From contig NC_015510.1 of NCBI RefSeq assembly GCF_000212735.1, positions 6,387,001 through 6,451,000 of the forward strand: a DNA stretch of 64,000 bases, given 5' to 3'. Positions within the stretch are counted from its first letter, which is position 1. Every line of letters begins with the position of its first letter. The notes beneath the pieces are model-generated. The model saw nothing but the letters and a program-made list of their open reading frames with translations, was not told where the DNA came from and ran no database searches. The position numbers were made by a program, and so were the translations under genes. The stretch is from Haliscomenobacter hydrossis DSM 1100 (GTDB lineage Bacteria > Bacteroidota > Bacteroidia > Chitinophagales > Saprospiraceae). Below are positions 17,494 to 26,330 of the stretch, piece by piece.

Positions 17494-17698
17494 GGGTTGA
17501 GGAGGTTGAGGAGGTTGAGGAGTTGAGAAGGTTGAGAAGGTTGAGGCTACCGCAAGAGACAAACCAAAGCGACGGGGTTATTTTTTCCCTTTGGTGCTGA
17601 AAAAAAACTTAAATGTACTTTTTTTGCCGCTCGCGGTAGCCTCAACCTTCTCAACTCCTCAACCTTCTCAACTCCTCAACTCCTCAACCTTCTCAACT
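17494..17698. repeat. Hairpin with GTTGAGGA tandem arms
   Basis: Left arm consists of repeated GGTTGAGGA/GGTTGAGAA units ending in GAGGCTACCGC; right arm begins GCGGTAGCCTC and continues as CAACCTTCTCAACTCCT units. The 15-base string GCGGTAGCCTCAACC recurs in the hairpin at 55178-55261. The open frame of the next gene runs into this repeat, but that is not coding. Confidence 0.85.
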
Positions 17699-17719
17699 TT
17701 TTCAAACACCCAATTACCT

Positions 17720-19018
17720 ATGAAAATCAACATCGCCGAAAGCAACCTGGAACGCATTGTCATCGTTGGCGGTGGCTTTGCAGGTTTGATGCTTGCTAAA
17801 AAACTGGCCAAAGCCAATTATCAGGTTGTTCTGATTGATAAAAACAACTACCACCAGTTTCAGCCCTTGTTTTATCAGGTGGCTATGGCGGGCCTTGAAC
17901 CCAGTTCCATTGCTTTTCCGCTGCGCAAATTTTTTCAAGGCAATGCCAATGTGTTCATCCGGGTCACCGAGGTCACGGCGATAGAATACGACAAAAAAAG
18001 ACTACAAACACCCCTGGGCATTGTCAATTATGATCACCTGGTGATTGCAACGGGGGCGGATACCAATTTTTTTGGCAATGCAACCCTGGCGGCCAAAGCC
18101 TTACCCATGAAATCGGTATCGGAAGCCCTGTACCTGCGCAACCGCATCCTGGACGATTATGAAAAGACCTTGTCCATTACCGATCCAGAGGAACGGCAGG
18201 GGTACATCGATATCGTGATTGTTGGAGGAGGCCCTACCGGCGTGGAAATTGCCGGTTCACTGGCGGAAATGCGCAAATACATCCTGCCCAAAGATTACCC
18301 GGAGATGGACTGCTCAGAAATTGAAATCTTCCTGATTCAAAGTGGGGATCAATTGCTCAAAGGCATGTCGGATGAGGCGGCCAAAAAAGCCCTGCAATTT
18401 TTACAAAAACTGGACGTAAAGGTCATTCTGAACAACCGGGTGACTTCTTTTGACGGGGAATTGGTGACCATGAAAGACGGTACCACCATTCGCTCGCGCA
18501 AAGTGATTTGGGCTGCGGGTATCCTCGGAGCGATCTTTGAGGGTTTTCCTGCGGCAGCAATTGGCCCAGGCAATCGCCTCGTGGTGAACAAACATTGTCA
18601 GGTATTGGGTATGGAGAATGTGTACGCCCTTGGCGATGTAGCCTTGATGGAAGGTGATGCTAAATTTCCGGAAGGTCATCCCCAAGTGGCGCAAGTGGCT
18701 ATGCAAATGGGAGAATATTTGGCAGGGTCATTTAAAAGAAAACAGCAAGGAAAACCGATCGTACCTTTTGTTTACCGCGATTTGGGTTCGATGGCTACAA
18801 TTGGACGGAATAAAGCCGTGGTGGATTTTCCTGGATTCAAAATTCAGGGCTTCTTTGCCTGGTTGGTCTGGCTATTTGTCCACCTCTATCAACTTCTGGG
18901 CGTACGCAACAAAGTCATGGTATTCATCAACTGGGTTTGGAATTATGTAACCTACGATCAGTCTTTGAGGTTGATGATTCGGCCTCATGTACCACCGAAG
19001 GAAGTTGAAAAGTTTTAA
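17720..19018 (+). CDS. ndh: Type II NADH dehydrogenase (NDH-2)
   Basis: The 432-residue flavoprotein transfers electrons from NADH to quinone without pumping protons. The start at 17720 is chosen because the upstream 43 codons translate the GTTGAGGA repeat. The FAD-binding Rossmann motif IVIVGGGFAGLMLAKKL is at residues 12-28, and the NADH-binding motif IVIVGGGPTGVEIAG follows near 165. The FAD-contacting GDVALMEG region comes next. The C-terminal amphipathic and hydrophobic segment (FFAWLVWLFVHLYQLLGVRNK) anchors the protein to the inner membrane, as in other NDH-2 enzymes. Confidence 0.9.
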   Translation: MKINIAESNLERIVIVGGGFAGLMLAKKLAKANYQVVLIDKNNYHQFQPLFYQVAMAGLEPSSIAFPLRKFFQGNANVFIRVTEVTAIEYDKKRLQTPLGIVNYDHLVIATGADTNFFGNATLAAKALPMKSVSEALYLRNRILDDYEKTLSITDPEERQGYIDIVIVGGGPTGVEIAGSLAEMRKYILPKDYPEMDCSEIEIFLIQSGDQLLKGMSDEAAKKALQFLQKLDVKVILNNRVTSFDGELVTMKDGTTIRSRKVIWAAGILGAIFEGFPAAAIGPGNRLVVNKHCQVLGMENVYALGDVALMEGDAKFPEGHPQVAQVAMQMGEYLAGSFKRKQQGKPIVPFVYRDLGSMATIGRNKAVVDFPGFKIQGFFAWLVWLFVHLYQLLGVRNKVMVFINWVWNYVTYDQSLRLMIRPHVPPKEVEKF

Positions 19019-19168
19019 GTTTTAAGTTTTAAGTTCACACAATTCTGCACATGATGGCAAAATTGTGTGAACTTAAAACCTAAAACCTAAAACCTAAAAC
19101 CTAAAACCTAAAACCTAAAACCTAAAACCTAAAACCTAAAACCTAAAACCTAAAACCTAAAACCTATT
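19012..19168. repeat. TTTTAAG / AAACCTA tandem-arm hairpin
   Basis: Three TTTTAAG units, a loop holding TTCACACAATT...AATTGTGTGAA, then about fifteen AAACCTA units. It lies between the convergent ndh and yceI-like genes and overlaps the ndh stop codon. The loop shares AATTGTGTG with the hairpins at 14468 and 45961. Confidence 0.8.
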
Positions 19169-19760
19169 TACTAGCTACGAGGCTCACTTCCAGATCAAAC
19201 TCATCGTAAATGGCTTTGTCGCCAAGGCCTTGGAAGAATTTGCCTGAACCGTACTTGACGTCGTAATTGGTGCGGTCAACTTTGATAGCAGCAGTACCCT
19301 TTACTTTACCAGCTTCATTTTTGACAATAGCGTCAAAAGTAATTGGCTTGGTGATGCCTTTGATGGTCAAGTCGCCAGTTACGCTGAAACCATTTGGTTT
19401 GCCGTTGGGTACAATTTTGGTAGAAACAAACTTCGCAGTTTTGTGCTTTTCTACACTGAAAAAATCATCGCTTAACAAGTGCCCTTTCAGTTTGTCCGCA
19501 TATTCGCCAGTGATGTCTTCAACGGTGAGGGTAGTCATGTCTACTTCAAAGCTGGCTTTGCCAAGCTTGGTTTTGCTCATCTCAAGTGAACCAGTCTTGA
19601 GGGTGATTTTGCCAAAGTGTTTGCCCGTTACTTTGTAGGCGGTCCACTTTACCGCACTTCCAGCTACGTCTACTTTGTAAGCAACTGCTTTTTCAACTGG
19701 ATTCGTGAACGCCAGGCTCAGTACCGCGGCAAGAGACATAACAAAAGTCAGATGTTTCAT
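19164..19760 (-). CDS. YceI-family periplasmic lipid-binding protein
   Basis: The 198-residue product has a signal peptide (MKHLTFVMSLAAVLSLAFT) and a YceI barrel: VDVAGSAVKWTAYKV, FEVDMTTLTVEDI, VTGDLTIKGITKPITFDA and VDRTNYDVKYGSG. Family members bind isoprenoid or fatty lipids in a hydrophobic cavity. The start at 19760 is preferred over the longer frame at 19802 because it gives a clean signal peptide. The MarR gene lies upstream on the same strand with a 54-base gap, so the pair may be linked in regulation. Confidence 0.9.
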   Translation of the reverse strand: MKHLTFVMSLAAVLSLAFTNPVEKAVAYKVDVAGSAVKWTAYKVTGKHFGKITLKTGSLEMSKTKLGKASFEVDMTTLTVEDITGEYADKLKGHLLSDDFFSVEKHKTAKFVSTKIVPNGKPNGFSVTGDLTIKGITKPITFDAIVKNEAGKVKGTAAIKVDRTNYDVKYGSGKFFQGLGDKAIYDEFDLEVSLVASK

Positions 19761-19814
19761 CTTTTCTGTTTTAATGGTGATTTGTGTACAAAAAATATAC
19801 AAAGCGGGGGGAGT

Positions 19815-20270
19815 CTATCCCCGCATTTTGTCCAAAAGTTCGTTGAGCTGTTGAGCTTCCTCAACCGTCAAGGTATTGAAGTAGGTACTCATGTTGCCCT
19901 CCATCAGCAATGAGGTTTCATCGAGCATACGCAAGCCACTTTCGGTAATCGTAATGTCCACTCTCCGCCGGTCGTTGGGGCATTCCAAACGATCAAGCAA
20001 TTTTTTTTGCTTGAGCTTTTCAACCAAACGAGAAGCGTTGGAGTTCTTATCCAACATGCGTTCCGTTAGTGTTTTGATGGTCGCAGGCTCGGGATGCATG
20101 CCCCGCAAAATGCGCAGGATGTTGTATTGCTCCTGCGAAATGCCGTAAGGACGCAAGAGCCGGGTAGCATGCTGCGCCCACCATGACGCGGTAAACATCA
20201 AGTTGACGACCGCTTTCTGGTGCTCCGATTTGAACGGTTTGTTCTGCTTGATTTCTTCTTCAATTTTCAT
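19815..20270 (-). CDS. MarR-family transcriptional regulator
   Basis: The 151-residue product has standard MarR length and motifs: ISQEQYNILRILRGM, IKTLTERMLDKNSNASRLVEKL and the wing with ECPNDRRRVDITITESG. It has a strong Bacteroidota promoter on the minus strand whose -33 element overlaps a palindrome, which suggests autoregulation. The co-directional yceI-like gene lies 54 bases downstream and is a possible target. MarR/YceI pairing is common in Bacteroidota. Confidence 0.9.
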   Translation of the reverse strand: MKIEEEIKQNKPFKSEHQKAVVNLMFTASWWAQHATRLLRPYGISQEQYNILRILRGMHPEPATIKTLTERMLDKNSNASRLVEKLKQKKLLDRLECPNDRRRVDITITESGLRMLDETSLLMEGNMSTYFNTLTVEEAQQLNELLDKMRG

Positions 20271-20277
20271 AACGCTG

Positions 20278-20308
20278 CAAATATATGTCTATACATTGAA
20301 TGTTGCAA
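20278..20308 (-). promoter_or_regulatory. Promoter of the MarR gene with overlapping palindrome
   Basis: On the minus strand TTG (20308-20306), a 20-base spacer and TATATTTG (20285-20278) match the Bacteroidota promoter consensus exactly. The -33 TTG lies within the perfect palindrome TGTTGCAACA (20301-20310), a plausible MarR operator. Confidence 0.65.
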
Positions 20309-20343
20309 CATTTTTTAAAAAAAAGATTACTTTTCTGCGAAAT

Positions 20344-20373
20344 TTGCCCAATCCGGGAGGTTTTGTATTTTTA
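20344..20373 (+). promoter_or_regulatory. Promoter of proC
   Basis: TTG (20344-20346), a 19-base spacer and TATTTTTA (20366-20373) fit the Bacteroidota consensus with one mismatch. The leader to the proC start codon would be about 60 bases. Confidence 0.5.
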
Positions 20374-20441
20374 CAATCTTTTCTGATTTGCCCTTGCCAT
20401 AACCACAAATAACGTTTTAATCATCTGAACCTGAACAAGAA

Positions 20442-21245
20442 ATGAAAATTTTGATCATTGGAGGGGGCAATATGGGGCTTACCTACGCACAAAGTTTCCT
20501 GCGTGCGCACATTGCCAGCAAAGAGGACATGATGATCCTGGAAAAATCACCCGAGCGCGCAGCAAGCCTGGCCCAAAAAGACATTGGTACGGTATATGGC
20601 TCTGCTGAGGAATGTATCCAAAGGGCGGATTTGGTCATTTTGGCGGTGAAACCCCAGGATACGGAAATGTTATTCGCTTCGCTGCGTCCGTTTATTCATC
20701 CGCAGCAGGTTTTTTTATCCATTATGGCCGGAGTGAAAATTGCCACGATTGCCGAAGCCCTGGGGGTCAGCAAGGTCATTCGGGCCATGCCCAATTTGCC
20801 CGCCCAGATTGGTCGGGGCATGACCGCCTTTACCTCCTCCGATGCCGTGACGCGGATTGAATTGGTTACGGTGCAAAACCTGCTCAACACGACGGGCAAA
20901 ACGGTTTACGTGGAAGAAGAATCCTTTATCGATGCATCCACGGCTATTTCCGGGAGTGGTCCCGCTTATGTCTGGTACTTCATGGATTCCATGATGCATG
21001 CCGCCCGGGAAATGGGTTTTTCGGATTCCGAAGCCGAACTTTTGGTAAGCCAAACCTTTTTGGGCGCCGTAGAATTGTACCTGGCCACCAATTCTTCTTG
21101 TGAAGAATGGATCCAGCGGGTTGCCTCCCGCGGCGGTACCACCGAAGCGGCCCTCAAATCTTTTGGAGAAAATAACCTGAAGCAGGACATCGTGAGCGGG
21201 GCCTTTGCGGCCTTGCGGCGAGCGGAGGAATTGGGGAAAAACTAA
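20442..21245 (+). CDS. proC: Pyrroline-5-carboxylate reductase
   Basis: The 267-residue enzyme reduces pyrroline-5-carboxylate to proline with NAD(P)H in the cytoplasm. The N-terminal nucleotide-binding motif is ILIIGGGNMG, followed by LVILAVKPQ and MAGVKIATIAEALG. The substrate region has RAMPNLPAQIGRGMTA. The C-terminal signature is ISGSGPAYVWYFMDSM with VASRGGTTEAALKSF. Length is normal for the family. It is divergent from the MarR gene, with separate promoters for each. Confidence 0.95.
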   Translation: MKILIIGGGNMGLTYAQSFLRAHIASKEDMMILEKSPERAASLAQKDIGTVYGSAEECIQRADLVILAVKPQDTEMLFASLRPFIHPQQVFLSIMAGVKIATIAEALGVSKVIRAMPNLPAQIGRGMTAFTSSDAVTRIELVTVQNLLNTTGKTVYVEEESFIDASTAISGSGPAYVWYFMDSMMHAAREMGFSDSEAELLVSQTFLGAVELYLATNSSCEEWIQRVASRGGTTEAALKSFGENNLKQDIVSGAFAALRRAEELGKN

Positions 21246-21286
21246 ACAGGAGTCTTCTCGAATTTTTCAGAAAATTACCAAAACGA

Positions 21287-21401
21287 CATTTTTTTAACAC
21301 AAAGGACACAAAGGAGGGCACAAAGATCACAAAACGAAGCGTCGTCAACGTCTAACTTTGTGCCCTTTGTGCTGCCCTTGTGTCCTTTGTGTTAAAAAAT
21401 G
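21287..21401. repeat. Hairpin with ACACAAAGGACAC arms and conserved loop
   Basis: Arms ACATTTTTTAACACAAAGGAC and its complement enclose CACAAAGG-type units. The loop AAGCGTCGTCAACGTCTAA (21336-21354) is the reverse complement, with one mismatch, of the loop at 8194-8212. It is placed between proC and rmuC. Confidence 0.85.
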
Positions 21402-21499
21402 TTGCTTTAATAGCCTTCAGATTCGGAGATAATTCATATTTCACTATAATCTCATAGGGGTTCTGAACAAGGTAAAATTGAGAAATCAGCAACAGGGCT

Positions 21500-21531
21500 T
21501 TGTTTTTGTGCAAATATTTTTTTTATATTTA
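21500..21531 (+). promoter_or_regulatory. Candidate promoter of rmuC
   Basis: TTG (21500-21502), a 21-base spacer and TATATTTA (21524-21531) fit the Bacteroidota consensus with one mismatch, 20 bases before the start codon. Confidence 0.4.
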
Positions 21532-21550
21532 CAGAATCAAAACATCCTGT

Positions 21551-22921
21551 ATGATTGACGGCTCCATTGTTTTTTTGTTGATCGGCTTGTTGATCGGCGC
21601 AATTTTGGCCTGGATTTGGGCGCGTTTGCGTTTACAAACCCAGGCAGTACTCAAGACGGATCTGGAAAAACAATTCGTACGTCGGGAGTTGCATGAGGCC
21701 AACGAACGGCAATTGCTCAGCGCTCAGCAAGAGCTCCGCCAGCGTCAGGATGAACTGCGGCAGCTTTCGGGGCATTTGGCTACCCGTGATCAGGTGATCA
21801 AAAACTTGGACGACAAACTCCATCACCAAAAACAGGAACTGGAACAATTGCAAATCCGTTTTCGCACCGAATTTGAAAACGTAGCCAATCGACTATTGGA
21901 AGAAAAAAGCCAGAAATTTACCGCTCAAAATCAGGAGCAGATTCATGCCCTGCTGCAACCCCTGCGCGAGCACATTCGCGATTTTGAAGACGTTTCGGCC
22001 ATGCGCTTCATCGAAGAAACCCGCGACCGCATTTCACTCAAAAAAGAAATTGAACAGCTGCGCGAACTCAATACCCAACTCAGCAGCGATGCCAACAACC
22101 TGGCTAGCGCCTTGAAAGGTGACAACAAAACCCAGGGCGACTGGGGCGAATTGCAATTGGAGGTGCTGCTGCAAAAAGCAGGCTTGATGCGCGATCTGCA
22201 TTACCGGATGCAAGCCAGTTTTACCGATGAGGATGGACGGGCCAAACGACCGGACTTCATCATCATCTTGCCCGAAGACAAACATTTGATCATTGACTCC
22301 AAAGTGTCTTTGACGGCCTACGAGCGGTACTTTCAGGCCAATGACGATGCCAGCAGGCAAATCGCAGCACGCGAGCACATCGATAGCCTGCGCCGCCATA
22401 TCCGTGATTTGAGCGGCAAGAATTACCAACAACTGTACCAAATCAACACCCCGGATTATCTGTTGCTGTTTGTGCCCATTGAACCCGCCTTTGCGCTGGC
22501 CTTGCAACAAGACCAAAAACTCTTTACCGAAGCCCTGGAGCGCAACATTGTGCTGGTGACCAACTCAACCCTGCTCGCTACCCTGCGCACCGTTTCGTAC
22601 ATTTGGAAACAAGAACGCCAGAAGAACAACGTCCTGGAAATTGCCCGCCAGAGCGGCTTGCTCTACGATAAATTTTGTGCTTTTGTGGAAGATTTGAAAG
22701 CCATCGGCAATCGCCTGGATCAAACCCAGGTCGCTTACCGCGATGCGATGAATAAATTGCTGGAGTCGACCAAGTTTGGAGACACGCTGATTGGCCGGGC
22801 CGAAAGAATCAAAGAATTGGGGGCAAAAACCTCCAAACAATTGCCCAAAGACTTACTCGAACAAATTGACCAGGTGCAGGAACTACCTTTCGCCGATGGT
22901 GAGCTGAGCAACGATGTCTAG
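21551..22921 (+). CDS. rmuC: RmuC-family DNA recombination protein
   Basis: The 456-residue product has one N-terminal membrane helix (IVFLLIGLLIGAILAWIW), a long coiled coil (about residues 30-180) and a C-terminal RmuC nuclease-like domain. Family landmarks are QGDWGELQLEVLLQKAGL, RPDFIIILPEDKHLIIDSKVSL, LLLFVPIEPAFALAL and a late FGDTLIGRAERIKELG. RmuC limits recombination at short inverted repeats in E. coli, which is notable in a genome so rich in them. The start at 21551 avoids a 17-codon unsupported extension. Confidence 0.9.
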   Translation: MIDGSIVFLLIGLLIGAILAWIWARLRLQTQAVLKTDLEKQFVRRELHEANERQLLSAQQELRQRQDELRQLSGHLATRDQVIKNLDDKLHHQKQELEQLQIRFRTEFENVANRLLEEKSQKFTAQNQEQIHALLQPLREHIRDFEDVSAMRFIEETRDRISLKKEIEQLRELNTQLSSDANNLASALKGDNKTQGDWGELQLEVLLQKAGLMRDLHYRMQASFTDEDGRAKRPDFIIILPEDKHLIIDSKVSLTAYERYFQANDDASRQIAAREHIDSLRRHIRDLSGKNYQQLYQINTPDYLLLFVPIEPAFALALQQDQKLFTEALERNIVLVTNSTLLATLRTVSYIWKQERQKNNVLEIARQSGLLYDKFCAFVEDLKAIGNRLDQTQVAYRDAMNKLLESTKFGDTLIGRAERIKELGAKTSKQLPKDLLEQIDQVQELPFADGELSNDV

Positions 22922-22934
22922 TGGCTCAAGCATT

Positions 22935-24044
22935 TCAAACCAACGATTGCTGCACAGGATTGGCTTCTGAAACCAGGTTACCTTTTGCGCTGATGGGAAT
23001 TTTCAACACAATCATAAAGGTGTCTTCTTCATCAAAAACCTGTAGATCGTAGCTGTCAGCATATAATAGATCCAGGCGGCGGGATACATTTCTCAACCCA
23101 ATGCCTTTGGTGTACTCCGCTTCAGGTTTGGTGTCTCCTTCCGCTTTGCTATTTTCCACCCGTAAAATTAGTTGCTGGTCTTTTAGGGTGAGGTCGATGC
23201 TAATAAAGGCCTCTTCTACTTCTTTGCTCACGCCGTGTTTAAACGCGTTCTCCACAAAAGGCAACATCAAAAGCGGTGGAATTTGCTGTACACTCACATC
23301 CCCGGTCACCGAAAAACTCACCTCCAGGCGGTTGCCGTACCTGAACTGTTCCAACTCGATGAGGTTTTGCATTTGTTGTACTTCTTTGCGCAGAGGAATG
23401 AGTTCCACATTGCAATCATACAGCATATAATCCAGCAAATGGGAGAGCTTGAGCACAACTTCCGAAGATTTTGGCGAGTTTTGTAAGGTCAGGGCATAAA
23501 GGGTGTTGAGGGTATTGAATAAAAAGTGAGGGTGGATTTGACCTTTCAAAAACTTAAGTTCGGCATCCAGTTTTTCTTTGCCCAGTTCCTGACTAAAACG
23601 TTCGGTTTGGTAGTTCTTCTTGATCAATTTAATGGCTGAAGCGGCAAAAACGACCAAATAAACAATACTGGAGCGTTGGATCGCCTTGGCCAAATCGGTC
23701 ATGGGAAATTTCTCGTAATTATAGTCCTTCAAATAAATGGGCACATAAATTTTGTGCATCAAGAAACGATCCGCATAACCAAACAAGATGACCGAAATAA
23801 TGAAAATCAGGATCAATCCTGGGTACTTCCGGGCATACAAAAAACGGGGAATCAGATAATACAGGGTGAAGTATACTGCCGTAATTTTTACGGGTAAGGT
23901 AGAAATAACTTCCACGAAGCCACGCCAATAGTCATCACGGGTAGAACCATACAACAAGGTCGCATAGACCATATATACAGCCCAAAACAAAACATGGGAC
24001 AATAGGCGATACCGGGGGGAGAGAAATATTTGAATCGCAGTCAT
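22935..24044 (-). CDS. LytS/YehU-type sensor histidine kinase
   Basis: The 369-residue product has four hydrophobic helices in residues 12-145, then a His_kinase domain with the phospho-acceptor motif HPHFLFNTLN (171-180). A C-terminal HATPase follows with the N-box LLMLPFVENAFKHGV and the late GIGLRNVSRRLDLLY. Such kinases usually pair with a LytTR-domain response regulator. None lies next to it; the neighbours are rmuC (convergent) and repeats, so this is an orphan kinase. Confidence 0.9.
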   Translation of the reverse strand: MTAIQIFLSPRYRLLSHVLFWAVYMVYATLLYGSTRDDYWRGFVEVISTLPVKITAVYFTLYYLIPRFLYARKYPGLILIFIISVILFGYADRFLMHKIYVPIYLKDYNYEKFPMTDLAKAIQRSSIVYLVVFAASAIKLIKKNYQTERFSQELGKEKLDAELKFLKGQIHPHFLFNTLNTLYALTLQNSPKSSEVVLKLSHLLDYMLYDCNVELIPLRKEVQQMQNLIELEQFRYGNRLEVSFSVTGDVSVQQIPPLLMLPFVENAFKHGVSKEVEEAFISIDLTLKDQQLILRVENSKAEGDTKPEAEYTKGIGLRNVSRRLDLLYADSYDLQVFDEEDTFMIVLKIPISAKGNLVSEANPVQQSLV

Positions 24045-24137
24045 AGGATTCCCTCTTTTTTAGCGTTTGCAGAATCTCCCGTGAAATTAAGCTAAATAAT
24101 TATCCAGCGCTTCAAATGGCGATCAACGACAGTAGAA

Positions 24138-24232
24138 TGTAGGTAAATACCTCGACTTCGCTCGGTAACAACCACCTCGACTTCGCTCGGTGACCGTTGG
24201 CTACGCTCAGTGACTGTCGGCTTCAGCATATC
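24138..24232. repeat. CTCGACTTCGCTCGGT repeats
   Basis: Two near copies of CCTCGACTTCGCTCGGTGAC plus degenerate versions (GGCTACGCTCAGTGAC). They are the inverted form of the GCCGAGCGAAGCCGAGG unit that follows, so the two blocks face each other. The gap 24045-24380 holds no gene. Confidence 0.75.
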
Positions 24233-24376
24233 GGTTGCCGAGCGAAGCCGAGGTATGGTTGCCGAGCGAAGCCGAGGCATGGTTGCCGAGCGAAGCCGAG
24301 GCATGGTTGCCGAGCGAAGCCGAGGCATGGTTGCCGAGCGAAGCCGAGGCATGGTTGCCGAGCGAAGCCGAGGCAT
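24233..24376. repeat. Six tandem copies of a 24-bp unit
   Basis: Six contiguous copies of GGTTGCCGAGCGAAGCCGAG plus GCAT; the first has GTAT. All copies are otherwise identical, indicating recent expansion. Because 24 is a multiple of three, the array is open in several frames and creates spurious repetitive ORFs. It lies 4 bases from the ZIP transporter stop codon. Confidence 0.9.
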
Positions 24377-24380
24377 CGAT

Positions 24381-25205
24381 TTATCCCAAGGCCACATCCA
24401 AAGTCATCATGATGCTAAAACCCAACAGCGTAGCCAGGGTCGCCATGTCGGTATTGCCAGCACGTTGGGCTTCGGGGATGAGTTCTTCAACCACGACGTA
24501 GATCATGGCTCCAGCGGCAAAAGCAAGCGCGTAAGGCAAGATGGGTTGCATCACCAAGACTGCTGCGGCGCCAATTACGCCTGCAATGGGCTCTACAATC
24601 CCGGAAAGCTGTCCGTACCAAAAGGCTTTCCCCCGAGACATGCCTTCACGGCGCAAAGGAACGGATACTGCGGTTCCTTCCGGAAAATTTTGCAAGCCAA
24701 TGCCGATAGCCAGTGCTACCGCAGCACCCAAACTGGCGCTAGGAATGCCTTGAGATACGGCACCAAAAGCTACACCCACTGCCAATCCTTCGGGAATGTT
24801 GTGTAGTGTAATGGCCAAAACCAGCAAAATACTGCGGCGCCAACGCGTGGGTACACCCTCTGCTTTTTCCAAACCAATGTGCAGGTGCGGAAGGACTTGA
24901 TCGATGAGGTATAGAAACAATCCGCCACCCATGAACCCAATCAAAGCCGGAAACCAGGCAGGCAGACTTTTGCCTTCACTCATTTCAATGGCCGGGGCCA
25001 ATAGTGACCAAAAGCTTGCGGCAATCATGATTCCTGCCGCAAAACCCAACATGGCGTCGAGCACTTTTTGATTGACAGTTTTGAAAAAGAAAACCAGGGA
25101 AGCACCCAGGGCGGTAACCCCCCAGGTAAAACAGGTCGCCACTAAAGCTTGTAGCACCGGATGTAATCCGATGAATGATTCGGTGATGGTATTGATGGTC
25201 AGCAT
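24381..25205 (-). CDS. ZIP-family divalent metal transporter
   Basis: The 274-residue product has about eight transmembrane helices. The ZIP signature histidine motif is in helix 4 ([15 protein letters not shown]) and the matching helix 5 motif is [14 protein letters not shown] short His-containing loop (LPHLHIG) precedes them. ZIP proteins move zinc, iron or manganese into the cytoplasm; the actual metal is not evident. Its 3' end runs to within 4 bases of the 24-bp tandem array. Confidence 0.9.
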   Translation of the reverse strand: MLTINTITESFIGLHPVLQALVATCFTWGVTALGASLVFFFKTVNQKVLDAMLGFAAGIMIAASFWSLLAPAIEMSEGKSLPAWFPALIGFMGGGLFLYLIDQVLPHLHIGLEKAEGVPTRWRRSILLVLAITLHNIPEGLAVGVAFGAVSQGIPSASLGAAVALAIGIGLQNFPEGTAVSVPLRREGMSRGKAFWYGQLSGIVEPIAGVIGAAAVLVMQPILPYALAFAAGAMIYVVVEELIPEAQRAGNTDMATLATLLGFSIMMTLDVALG

Positions 25206-25344
25206 GGCTCATAATTTTTTTTGATGAACCAAAAATATAATTTAGATTAGTCTAAATCAAATGGGGCGCACAATTTTTTTTGTATCCTTTGTATCTTTTT
25301 TACGATGTCAAAGCTAAACAGTGCTGCTTATGCTTACAATTTAT

Positions 25345-26199
25345 TTACAACTCTTCGGTGCCAGGAACTTTTAATTTCGGCACTTGTGGAATGCTGATGC
25401 CCACTTCGTCAAAGCGTTTTTTTACGGATTCATACATGTCACAGGAAATGTTAAAAGCATCGGCAGAATCTTTCGCCCATATCCAGGCACGCAAGCGGAT
25501 GCCGTATTCGTTTACCCGAAGTACCTTGACCGTAATTTCGGACTTGCCATTTACAATCTCTTCGTGCTTGCGGTTGTCTACCCGCAGGGGATGTTTAAGA
25601 GCTTCCTCACACAGGATGTCTTTGGCCAAATCGATATTGGTATTTGTGTCTACGGCAATTTCAAACCACGTGCATATCTTATCATCACCAAAATCAGCAT
25701 TGATGATGATTTCCTGATTGATCACGGAATTGGGTATGATGATGCGCCGGTTTTCAAAATCGCGAATCACGGTATGGCGCAGGGTAATGTCTTCGACTAC
25801 TCCCGAGAGGGTATTGTCGCGAATGCGCAAACGGTCATTGATGCTGAACGGCTTAAAGATGACGATGAAGATGCCACTGACGATATTGGACAAGGCGTTT
25901 TGGGAGGCCAAACCAATGGCGATGGCCAATATTCCCGCTGCACCCAATAGTGAAGTGGCGATGGCTTTTAAACTGGGTACTGCTGAAATGGCCCAACTGA
26001 TGCCAATCACGTAAATCACCCCGGATAAAAAGTGCCGCAAAAAGTGATAGTGAATGGGATCACCTTTGATCAGTTTGGTGGCTTTTTCGATGAAACGTTT
26101 GGAAACACCGTCCATAATGTAAGCGACGATTGAGGTACCCAGCAGTATACCAACAAAAGCTCCAACTGTGCCAATGTGTGCACTTAGAAATTCATTCAT
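25345..26199 (-). CDS. Small-conductance mechanosensitive channel (MscS family)
   Basis: The 284-residue product has three predicted helices. The pore-lining third helix contains LGAAGILAIAIGLASQNALSNIVSGIF, with the Gly/Ala packing typical of MscS TM3. The beta domain follows with RIRDNTLSGVVEDITLRHTVIRD and RIIIPNSVI. Family members release solutes during hypo-osmotic shock. The start at 26199 faces the EVE gene across a strong palindrome. Confidence 0.92.
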   Translation of the reverse strand: MNEFLSAHIGTVGAFVGILLGTSIVAYIMDGVSKRFIEKATKLIKGDPIHYHFLRHFLSGVIYVIGISWAISAVPSLKAIATSLLGAAGILAIAIGLASQNALSNIVSGIFIVIFKPFSINDRLRIRDNTLSGVVEDITLRHTVIRDFENRRIIIPNSVINQEIIINADFGDDKICTWFEIAVDTNTNIDLAKDILCEEALKHPLRVDNRKHEEIVNGKSEITVKVLRVNEYGIRLRAWIWAKDSADAFNISCDMYESVKKRFDEVGISIPQVPKLKVPGTEEL

Positions 26200-26263
26200 G
26201 TTAGGGAATAATTTAGAAAATGCTTAAAGATAACAAGAATGCCAGAGGATTGGATTCGCCTTG

Positions 26264-26304
26264 AGAACGATTTGGCAAATTTTAAAAATTTGTCAAATCG
26301 TTCT
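26264..26304. repeat. Palindrome between divergent mscS and EVE genes
   Basis: AGAACGATTTGGCAAAT pairs with ATTTGTCAAATCGTTCT around an AT-rich centre with one mismatch. It lies in the shared upstream region of two divergent genes, so it could be an operator or a leader hairpin. Confidence 0.65.
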
Positions 26305-26330
26305 AACTTGCCAGCACTAAAACGAAATCG

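Noticed and set aside
17591..17719. 43-residue N-terminal extension of NDH-2
   Set aside because: It translates the GTTGAGGA hairpin arm.
24138..24376. Possible CRISPR array from regularly spaced repeats
   Set aside because: The repeats are contiguous without spacers of unique sequence.
24197..24501. Repetitive open frames rich in AERSRG or EAEAW across the 24-bp repeat
   Set aside because: They are the 24-bp unit read in different frames and run into the ZIP gene; no start signal or domain supports them.
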